Below the pieces are notes generated by a model that saw only the letters and a program-made list of their open reading frames with translations, was not told the origin of the DNA and made no database searches. The position numbers were made by a program, and so were the translations under genes. This document shows, in pieces, positions 1-5,468 of a DNA stretch of 7,830 bases (positions are counted from its first letter, which is position 1; every line of letters starts with the position of its first letter). Source of the stretch: Terriglobia bacterium (GTDB lineage: Bacteria; Acidobacteriota; Terriglobia; UBA7540); the NCBI GenBank assembly GCA_022866195.1, contig JALHUF010000570.1:1-7830 (forward strand). Reading direction: 5' to 3'.

Positions 1-881
1 AATTGACGCGGAGCAATCTCGGCCAGGATATCCACCTGCAACTTCTGGTAGCCGACGACCGTGTCGCTCCAGAACCTTCGATAGTCAAGGATGAGCGCCG
101 GATTGTCCTGCTGCTGGGTGAGGCGTGGCAGAGGGATCTGCGACCAATCGGAATAGATCTGGCTCCAGAAAGAGGTGCCCCAGACTGCGTTCAGCTTATT
201 GAGAGTGCCGTAACGAGCTTCCAGCCACTTGTGAAACGCCGGCTCACAGTATTCCTTGCAGTAGCACTCGCGCGTGACGTGACCAAACTCGTTGTCCGGG
301 TGCCCCCCGACCACCGCAGGCTGGTTGGCATAACGCTTGGCAATGGCCGAGACGATTTTCCGCGTGTACTCGGCCATCCCTGGGTGATTGAAGCAATAGA
401 GATATCGCCCGCCGAAGTTGTAGCGGATGCCTTCGGCGTTGACGGGATAGAGGTCAGGGTACTTCTGATAGAGCCAGGGAGGCGGCTGCGAGGTGGGCGT
501 GCCCATCAGCGTCTGGATGCCGTTCTTCCAGAGCAAATCCACAATGCGGTCGAGCCAGTCGAAGTCGAGTTCGCCTTCCACGGGCTCGATGCGCGCCCAG
601 GCAAATTCCGCCATGCGGACGATATTGAATCTAGCCTCGCGCATCATGCTGACGTCGGTGGGCCAACGGGATTCTTCCCACGCCTCGGGGTAGTAGTCGG
701 CGCCAAAAAAGATCTTAGGCGAACGATACAACGCCCCGCCCCGCAGATCCTGCGCGGCGCCTTCAGTCGCGCCGCCATCCTCCAGTGCTCCTGCCCGCGC
801 AGTAGGGCCAAATGCCCTGAGGGGCACAAGCGCCGCACTTGCCGCGGCCAGCTTCGTCAAGAATTCCCTGCGATTGTCCAT
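1..881 (-). CDS. GH42-family beta-galactosidase-like glycoside hydrolase, Tat-exported (C-terminus beyond window)
   Basis: The 293 N-terminal residues are present and the gene runs off the left edge. Family 42 enzymes hydrolyse terminal beta-galactosides (some act on arabinosides) with a retaining mechanism. The start is ATG at 881, preceded by AGGGAG seven bases upstream. Residues 4-8 (RREFL) followed by a hydrophobic stretch and A-R-A at 28-30 form a twin-arginine signal peptide, so the enzyme probably acts in the periplasm or outside the cell. The family signature starts near residue 60 (GADYYPEAW, then EFAWARIEP at 92-100 and GTPTSQPPPWL at 127-137). HPDNEFG at 194-200 holds the expected acid/base Glu198. 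The nucleophile Glu lies in the missing part. Cys163, Cys206, Cys208 and Cys212 match the structural zinc-site cysteines known in Thermus GH42, but the last interval is one residue longer than the CxCxxC I expect. The gene is divergent from iolB. Family assignment is strong; substrate is unknown. Confidence 0.88.
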   Translation of the reverse strand, partial: MDNRREFLTKLAAASAALVPLRAFGPTARAGALEDGGATEGAAQDLRGGALYRSPKIFFGADYYPEAWEESRWPTDVSMMREARFNIVRMAEFAWARIEPVEGELDFDWLDRIVDLLWKNGIQTLMGTPTSQPPPWLYQKYPDLYPVNAEGIRYNFGGRYLYCFNHPGMAEYTRKIVSAIAKRYANQPAVVGGHPDNEFGHVTRECYCKEYCEPAFHKWLEARYGTLNKLNAVWGTSFWSQIYSDWSQIPLPRLTQQQDNPALILDYRRFWSDTVVGYQKLQVDILAEIAPRQ

Positions 882-972
882 TGCTTTTCTCCCTGGGTGA
901 ATTCACTCGTCTCATCGGACGGCGACCGGCGTCGTCGGAAATTGGCCCACCAGCCCGCGCTGGCTTCTGTCA

Positions 973-978
973 TATAAT
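973..978 (+). promoter_or_regulatory. Candidate -10 box of the iolB promoter
   Basis: A perfect TATAAT sits 34 bases before the iolB ATG, which would place transcription start near 985 and give a leader of about 28 bases. No good -35 box lies at 16-18 bases upstream; TTGGCC at 942-947 is too far (25-base spacer). It may depend on an activator, or the match may be chance. The 131-bp divergent region (882-1012) must also hold the promoter of the GH42 gene, for which I could not pick a convincing -35/-10 pair. Confidence 0.45.
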
Positions 979-1012
979 GCGGCGGCAATACATTTCCTGT
1001 GCTGAGGTTTCC

Positions 1013-1828
1013 ATGGACCGGCTTATTAAATCGCGAACTACCGGCAAGTACCAGGAAATTGTCCCGGCGGGGACACTGCGCTTCCTGGATTTTGCCCGGC
1101 TGCAACTCACCAAAGGCGACAACTACATCGGGCGGACCGGCTCCCGCGAGTGCGTGCTGGATGTTTTCGCGGGCAGCGCGTCCGTCACCATCGAAAGGGC
1201 CGGGAAGGAAAATGAAATCTATCCTCTGGTGGGCGAGCGCGCCGACGTCTTCTCGGGCCCACCGGTGATGGTCTACATTCCGCCGCAAAGCACCTACGAG
1301 GTCGTAACTACTGCGGATTCTCTCGACGTCGGAATATTTTCGGCGCCTTCGCAGGCCACCGCGCCGCCCGCCTTGCTGGAAGGCCCGGCGGTGGTGGCGC
1401 GGCAAGTCGGGCGCGGCAACTGGCAGCGGACGGTCTACTCCGCGCTCGCCGAGAATGTTCCCGCCGACCGGTTGCTCGCTGGCGAGACCCTGAATCCGCC
1501 AGGCAACTGGTCCAGCTATCCGCCCCACAAGCACGACCGTTCGAATCCGCCGCAGGAAGCCGTTCTGGAGGAGATTTACTTCTTCCGCGTGAAACCTTCA
1601 CAGGGTTACGGCTTCATTTGGACATACACGGCGCCTGAGGATCCCGAAGGATTCTCCACCGTCTTCGTCGTCGAAGATGGCGACACTGTCCTGTTGCCCA
1701 AGGGCTACCATCCCGTGGTTGCCGCCCCGGGATACCAGCTTCACTACACCTGGGTGCTGGCCGGAGAAGAGCGCCGCTACGGCGCCTGGGCCGACGACCC
1801 GCGCCATGCCTGGGTGAAAGGACAGTGA
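1013..1828 (+). CDS. iolB: 5-deoxy-glucuronate isomerase (IolB)
   Basis: The 271-residue protein has the length typical of IolB, a cytosolic enzyme that converts 5-deoxy-glucuronate to 2-deoxy-5-keto-gluconate in myo-inositol catabolism. It is a bicupin of the KduI/IolB superfamily. The N-terminal half contains VFAGSASVTI (51-60) and SGPPVMVYIP (81-90). The C-terminal cupin has the hallmark NWSSYPPHKHD (165-175), EEIYFFR (186-192) and DGDTVLLPKGYHPVVAAPGY (222-241). His172, His174, Glu187 and His233 are the expected metal ligands. I chose ATG 1013 because GAGG lies 5 bases upstream and homology begins just after it; the in-frame ATG at 977 overlaps the putative -10 box. No other iol gene is in the window, which is unusual because iolB usually sits in an iol operon. 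KduI, the sister enzyme of pectin breakdown, is the main alternative, but these motifs are those of IolB. Confidence 0.93.
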   Translation: MDRLIKSRTTGKYQEIVPAGTLRFLDFARLQLTKGDNYIGRTGSRECVLDVFAGSASVTIERAGKENEIYPLVGERADVFSGPPVMVYIPPQSTYEVVTTADSLDVGIFSAPSQATAPPALLEGPAVVARQVGRGNWQRTVYSALAENVPADRLLAGETLNPPGNWSSYPPHKHDRSNPPQEAVLEEIYFFRVKPSQGYGFIWTYTAPEDPEGFSTVFVVEDGDTVLLPKGYHPVVAAPGYQLHYTWVLAGEERRYGAWADDPRHAWVKGQ

Positions 1829-1901
1829 ACAGTGATCAGTGACAAGTGACGAGCAAAAACCTGTTCTTCTTGCTTGTCACTCGTCACTAGTCACTGCTTT
1901 T
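1822..1901. repeat. Palindromic 7-bp-period AGTGA repeat, hairpin after iolB (possible terminator)
   Basis: Four 7-base units of the form nnAGTGA run in tandem at 1822-1849 (ACAGTGA, ACAGTGA, TCAGTGA, CAAGTGA). Inverted copies (TCACT plus two bases) follow at about 1876-1895. The two 27-base arms, 1830-1856 and 1870-1896, match as an inverted repeat at 23 of 27 positions, with a 13-base loop. Two of the four non-matches are G-U wobbles in plus-strand RNA. TTTT follows at 1898-1901, so the structure could terminate iolB transcription. The first unit contains the iolB stop codon (TGA at 1826-1828). The periodic, palindromic build looks like a dispersed intergenic repeat (REP/MITE-like) rather than a simple terminator. 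Whether it occurs elsewhere in the genome cannot be seen here. Confidence 0.75.
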
Positions 1902-2180
1902 CCGTACCTCCGGCGGTCACCGATCGCCGCGGATACGCGTCGGTCAGATGACCTGCCGGGCCAATCCTGGCTCAGACAAGTCGCCAGGGTTTGCCGCCAC
2001 GGCAGCGCCGCCTGCACCGTAACGTACGAATTCGCGCTTGGTCAACAAGCTCTTCGACATGGCCGGCAAGCTCGTCCTTAGGCAGTGGGCATAGCCATGC
2101 CGCTACTAAGCAGGCCGCCAGTATGCCACAGGCAACCGAGTTGGCAAAGCGCCTCCGTGCCCTCAACCTGAGTTCTGAGA
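1902..2180. other. Intergenic stretch without a confident gene
   Basis: Between the palindromic repeat and the next promoter about 280 bases hold no convincing gene on either strand. The frames present are short and have no good ribosome binding site. The only stretch with protein-like character is the doubtful Tat-like mini-ORF on the minus strand (1944-2060). The region may be a decayed gene or simply spacer DNA. Confidence 0.5.
1944..2060 (-). pseudogene. Tat-signal-like mini-ORF, possible remnant of an exported protein
   Basis: ATG at 2060 opens a 38-codon frame that ends at TGA 1944-1946. Its first part contains LTKREFVRYGAGGAAVAA, which looks like the start of a Tat-exported enzyme: one Lys-Arg pair before E-F-V, then a Gly/Ala-rich hydrophobic run. 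After that the sequence (NPGDLSEPGLARQVI) loses signal-peptide character and stops. The nearest purine-rich stretch, AAGGA, is more than 10 bases upstream of the ATG, too far for a good ribosome binding site. I infer either a decayed gene whose body has been lost or a chance frame; a functional small protein is least likely. The gene of origin cannot be identified. Confidence 0.22.
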
Positions 2181-2209
2181 TGGACAGAGCATTAGTCTCG
2201 TCATAGAAT
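2181..2209 (+). promoter_or_regulatory. Candidate sigma70-type promoter for the MFS permease gene
   Basis: TGGACA (2181-2186, five of six to the -35 consensus) and TAGAAT (2204-2209, five of six to the -10 consensus) are separated by exactly 17 bases. Transcription would start near 2216, leaving a leader of about 118 bases before the permease ATG. Its position supports separate transcription from iolB. Confidence 0.5.
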
Positions 2210-2227
2210 CCCGCGCACCCGGCAAGT

Positions 2228-2241
2228 CCCGCCGCGGCGGG
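2228..2241. repeat. 14-bp perfect GC palindrome in the permease leader
   Basis: CCCGCCGCGGCGGG is a perfect palindrome about 12 bases after the predicted transcription start of the MFS gene. The location suits a repressor operator, or a short hairpin (5-bp stem, 4-base loop) in the leader RNA. In GC-rich DNA such a palindrome can also arise by chance, so function is only a suggestion. Confidence 0.3.
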
Positions 2242-2333
2242 CGCAGCGAGAATGGCGCCAGCGCAAGCGGGGGCGGAAGAGGCTGCTCATCACCTCGGCC
2301 GCGGGGCAGTAACAATTGGTTTCCTGGAGCATA

Positions 2334-3647
2334 ATGGATTCACCCTCAAGCGCGGCCCACGTCAGCCCATCTCCCTCGCTGCGCTTCAAGATTCCGCACC
2401 TGCGTTGGTACATTTGCGCGCTGCTGTTTTTTGCCACGACGATTAACTACATTGACCGCCAGACTATCGGCGTCCTGAAGCCGCATTTTCTGCAACCCCA
2501 ACTGCACTGGTCCGAGAGCGACTATGGCTGGATTATCAACGCCTTCATGGTGGCGTACGCCATCATGATGATCGTGTCGGGGGCCGCCATTGACCGGCTG
2601 GGGACGCGCGTTGGCTACGCGTTGGCGATAGCCTGGTGGTCTATTGCTGCCATGGCTCACGCGCTCGCGCGCGGGGCCTTCTCTTTCGGAGTTGCCAGGT
2701 TTTTCTTGGGGGCGGGTGAGGCCGGGAATTTCCCCGCCGCAATCAAGACGGTCGCCGAATGGTTCCCCGTAAAGGAGAGAGCGTTAGCCATAGGTCTCTT
2801 CAACGCCGGGACGAATGTGGGCGCCATGCTCACTCCGCCGCTGGCCATCTGGCTAGCCCTGAAGTGGGGCTGGCAAATGGCCTTCATTGCCACGGGCGCC
2901 GTGGGTTTCATCTGGCTGATCTTGTGGTTGATGGTTTACCGTCTGCCCGGCCAACATCCCCGCCTCACCGAAGATGAGCTGCGCCATATTCAAAGCAGCG
3001 ACGGCGAGGGGGCAACTGAATCCGGACCCAAGATTCCCTGGCGGAAAATCCTCAGCTATCGCCAGGCTTGGGGATTTATTACTGCGAAGTTCATGACCGA
3101 CCCCATCTGGTGGTTCTACGTCTTCTGGCTGCCGTCGTATCTTCAGCAGGCGCGCGGTTTTACCGCGCAGGACCTCGCCTATTTCTCCTGGATACCTTAT
3201 CTGGTAGCAGACGGTGGCAGCGTGCTGGGGGGGTGGCTTTCGGGGCACTGGATCAAATGCGGCTGGTCGGTCAGCCGCGCGCGGAAGACCACCATGGTGA
3301 TCTTCGCGTTTTGCATGCCCGCGGGAGTGGCAGCGGTCTTCGCCCCGAACGCCCAGCTGGCCTTGGCGCTCATCTCCATTGCCATGGCGTCACATCAGGC
3401 CTGGTCGGCGAACGTCTTTACGCTGGCCTCTGATATGTTTCCGAAAAGGGACCTGGGCTCAGTGGTAGGACTGGGTGGCGCGGCGGGCGCGGTAGGTGGG
3501 GTGATTATTGCGACCGTGGCGGGATACGTGCTCCAATGGTTTCACACTTACGTGCCGCTCTTCATCATCGCCAGCGTCATGCATCCGCTGGCCATGGGCC
3601 TGGTACAGGTACTGATTCCGAAGGTCAAGCCTGTCACCGAAGCATAA
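2334..3647 (+). CDS. MFS permease, anion:cation symporter family (hexuronate/ExuT-like)
   Basis: A 437-residue inner-membrane transporter with about 12 hydrophobic segments, normal for the family. ATG 2334 was chosen because GGAG (2326-2329) precedes it at a short spacing; a TTG six codons earlier is the alternative. The features are typical of ExuT-type transporters, which take up galacturonate/glucuronate with protons: TTINYIDRQT in helix 1 (35-44), motif A as GAAIDRLGTR (83-92), GAGEAGNFPAAIKTVAEWFP (126-145), then KERALAIGLFNAGTNVGA (147-164). A charged central loop lies at about 205-240. SDMFPKRDLGSVVGLGG is at 366-382. It follows iolB on the same strand but has its own probable promoter, and it converges on the M16 pair. 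The context fits import of an organic acid such as a hexuronate. Related permeases move other sugar acids, so the exact substrate is uncertain. Confidence 0.87.
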   Translation: MDSPSSAAHVSPSPSLRFKIPHLRWYICALLFFATTINYIDRQTIGVLKPHFLQPQLHWSESDYGWIINAFMVAYAIMMIVSGAAIDRLGTRVGYALAIAWWSIAAMAHALARGAFSFGVARFFLGAGEAGNFPAAIKTVAEWFPVKERALAIGLFNAGTNVGAMLTPPLAIWLALKWGWQMAFIATGAVGFIWLILWLMVYRLPGQHPRLTEDELRHIQSSDGEGATESGPKIPWRKILSYRQAWGFITAKFMTDPIWWFYVFWLPSYLQQARGFTAQDLAYFSWIPYLVADGGSVLGGWLSGHWIKCGWSVSRARKTTMVIFAFCMPAGVAAVFAPNAQLALALISIAMASHQAWSANVFTLASDMFPKRDLGSVVGLGGAAGAVGGVIIATVAGYVLQWFHTYVPLFIIASVMHPLAMGLVQVLIPKVKPVTEA

Positions 3648-3765
3648 CCGCTCGGGGTGGCGCGAACCTCGCGGGGTTTGAAATACAGGCAGGCGCGCTG
3701 CCACACACCTCAATCACCACGCGATATGCGCGCCGGTCCATGGGGCCGTGGGCAGTAGGGGGAAT

Positions 3766-5376
3766 CTATTGCGGCATCGCCGCCGTCTCGAACATCTGCT
3801 CGGCTTTGATAATTCGAATGTTCGAACGCGGGATATCGAGCCGATAGGCCTCCCAGACAGCGTCCTGCTGGAGAGTCTTCAGCCGGCCTTCGGGCACGAG
3901 CCAGTACTGGACCCCCTCGCGCTGTTCCGAATCGAGTTGGTACTGCTTGGGGGTTTTACCGCTGGCGCTGCGGTTGTTGGCGATATCGTCCGCGCGCTTG
4001 TCGGCCACACTCTGATCAGTGACGACCACGTAGCGAAGGTTCTCCGTCTGGAGATACTTGCGGATCGCGGCGTTGACCGCCTCCGGCGTCACCGCGTCAA
4101 TCCGCGCCAGGTACTGGTCCAGATAACCCGGCGTGAGCCCGTAGAACTCATCATCCAGTTTGTACCCTACCAGCCGGTCAACGTTTTCCGCCAGGCTCAG
4201 GTAAAGGACCCGAGCCATGTTTTTGGCTGCTTCTACCTGCTCCGGGGTCAATCCGTTGCGCACCACATTCTCCAGTTCCCAGGTGAGGGCTTTCATCAGG
4301 TGGTGCGCGTGGTCATGGCTCACCGTGCGGATCCAGATGCTGAAGTACTGGTAGCGGCGCGGCGAATTCGTGGGAGGAAACATATACATCGGGCGTGCCT
4401 CGAAATACTCGATGTAGGAATAGTCTCCGTAATTGTAACCGCGCTCCTCCCGGATGACCTGGTAGAGGTGCGAGAAGCTGTCGCGGTGAGTTCCGAACCA
4501 CACGTTGGCCACATAAAGCGGCCAGAAATCCGGGTCCGCGCGGGTCACAGGAATCGGAAACCCCGCGTGCAAGCCGGTGGCGATGGCTTTCGGCAGGCCG
4601 ATAATCGTGACATGCCGGCCCGCGACCAGCGCCGGGGCTTCGACAGCGCGCGGACTGAGCGCGGCGGCATCGCCCGCACGTTGGCCAACGCCCGCCAGCG
4701 CTTCCCGCAACCCATTGACAATTACCGCATCCTGGGTGCTCACGGCGACGGTCAGGTTTTCCGGCCGATACCACGTCCGGTAGAAACTCCGCACGGCTTC
4801 CGGCTTCACCTGCTCCAGCCCGCGCACCGTGCCCTCTGTCAGATGAGCGTAAGAGGTGCCATTGTGGATGTCGTTGTCCAGCGCAAGCAGTCCCAGCAGC
4901 TCAATCCGCTGGAAACGCAAAGCGGAGCGGATTTCTTCCAGCGTTTCCTTTCGTACCCGGTCGAGTTCAGTCGAGGCAAACAGGGGCTCGGTGAACAGCG
5001 GCCGCAGGACGCGGGCCACGTAATCGGTGAAGACCTCGCGCGGGATCGTGACCGAAAAAGTGCTGGTCTCCTTACCGACGAGCACCTGAGGATAAGCGCC
5101 CTCGCCCCAGGGCCGCGTGATTTCCGCGAGTTGCTCTTTGGTGACAGGCTTCTTCGGATCACCGTATCCGCCTTCGAGCAGCAGGCGGCCGGTCATGTAC
5201 GCGAGACCTTCCTGTCCTGCCGGGTCGGCCGCGGAGCCGGCCTTGACCGTTACTTTCACTTTCAGCAGCGGTGACGAGGAATCGACCGTCACCACTTTAG
5301 GCTGCTGTGCCGCCAATGCGAACGGCAGCGCCAGTGCGAGAAGGACCAATAAAACTCTACGTTGCATGTTCACCAC
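3766..5376 (-). CDS. M16-family peptidase-like subunit lacking the zinc site (R/Y-pair subunit)
   Basis: This 536-residue protein has the two-lobed M16 (insulinase/pitrilysin) fold but lost its catalytic site. Where active members have HxxEH, residues 60-64 read Y-M-T-G-R, inside the otherwise preserved context GLA....LLLEGG (57-70). In the second domain IREERGYNYG (308-317) retains the conserved Arg309 and Tyr316 that complete the active site in M16B heterodimers. I infer it is the non-zinc partner of the product of the upstream M16 gene. A signal peptide (basic start, Leu/Ala core, end near residue 23) indicates export to the periplasm. GTG 5376 is preferred because GGAGG lies 5 bases upstream; GTG 5373 and ATG 5367 are possible. 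A tail of about 80 residues (455-536) follows the last strand expected of the second domain, ending in a segment with NIRIIKAEQMFE (519-530). The spacer of 92 bases to the upstream gene suggests one operon. Confidence 0.88.
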   Translation of the reverse strand: MVNMQRRVLLVLLALALPFALAAQQPKVVTVDSSSPLLKVKVTVKAGSAADPAGQEGLAYMTGRLLLEGGYGDPKKPVTKEQLAEITRPWGEGAYPQVLVGKETSTFSVTIPREVFTDYVARVLRPLFTEPLFASTELDRVRKETLEEIRSALRFQRIELLGLLALDNDIHNGTSYAHLTEGTVRGLEQVKPEAVRSFYRTWYRPENLTVAVSTQDAVIVNGLREALAGVGQRAGDAAALSPRAVEAPALVAGRHVTIIGLPKAIATGLHAGFPIPVTRADPDFWPLYVANVWFGTHRDSFSHLYQVIREERGYNYGDYSYIEYFEARPMYMFPPTNSPRRYQYFSIWIRTVSHDHAHHLMKALTWELENVVRNGLTPEQVEAAKNMARVLYLSLAENVDRLVGYKLDDEFYGLTPGYLDQYLARIDAVTPEAVNAAIRKYLQTENLRYVVVTDQSVADKRADDIANNRSASGKTPKQYQLDSEQREGVQYWLVPEGRLKTLQQDAVWEAYRLDIPRSNIRIIKAEQMFETAAMPQ

Positions 5377-5430
5377 TCAATCCTCCACGTTCAAGCCAAC
5401 GCCACGCCCCCGACCCACAAGCCGCGTTTG

Positions 5431-5456
5431 CCCGGCCCGGCAAGTGCCGGGCCGGC
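5431..5456 (-). other. GC-rich perfect hairpin between the two M16 genes
   Basis: CCGGCCCGGCA (5432-5442) and TGCCGGGCCGG (5445-5455) are perfect inverted copies. They form a very stable stem of 10 GC pairs closing a 4-base AAGT loop. It begins 14 bases after the stop codon of the catalytic M16 gene. On the transcribed strand it is followed by GCAAACG, not a U-run, so it is not a standard intrinsic terminator. It could stabilise the upstream message or tune the ratio of the two subunits. Confidence 0.5.
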
Positions 5457-5468
5457 ATCAGACAGACG

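Noticed and set aside
3..977. Long plus-strand open frame of about 324 codons opposite the GH42 gene
   Set aside because: It has no recognisable family and no ribosome binding site, and it lies antisense to a clear GH42 protein. Such frames are common opposite GC-rich genes.
977..1012. Earlier in-frame ATG at 977 as the iolB start
   Set aside because: It overlaps the TATAAT, lacks a ribosome binding site, and would add 12 residues without family similarity. ATG 1013 has a GAGG at the right distance.
857..1534. Minus-strand frame of about 225 codons opposite iolB
   Set aside because: It is antisense to a full-length IolB with all metal ligands and shows no protein-family character of its own.
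1013..1828. KduI (5-keto-4-deoxyuronate isomerase) as the identity of the isomerase
   Set aside because: It belongs to the same superfamily, but the GNWSSYPPHKHD and GYHPVVAAPGY motifs and the 271-residue length are those of IolB.
1822..1896. CRISPR array
   Set aside because: The units are 7 bases long with no spacers and are arranged as inverted arms, so it is a palindromic repeat and not CRISPR.
1972..2166. Minus-strand TTG-started frame of 64 codons with a hydrophobic segment near its start
   Set aside because: The hydrophobic run could be a membrane helix. However, there is no ribosome binding site, the rest is Arg/Cys-rich low-quality sequence, and it overlaps the Tat-like mini-ORF in another frame. 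It is not supportable as a gene.
3648..3765. Possible bidirectional terminator in the convergent gap (CGCGA-ACC-TCGCG at 3661-3673)
   Set aside because: The stem is only five pairs with a three-base loop and no U-run follows on either strand. The gap must contain termination signals but I cannot point to one.
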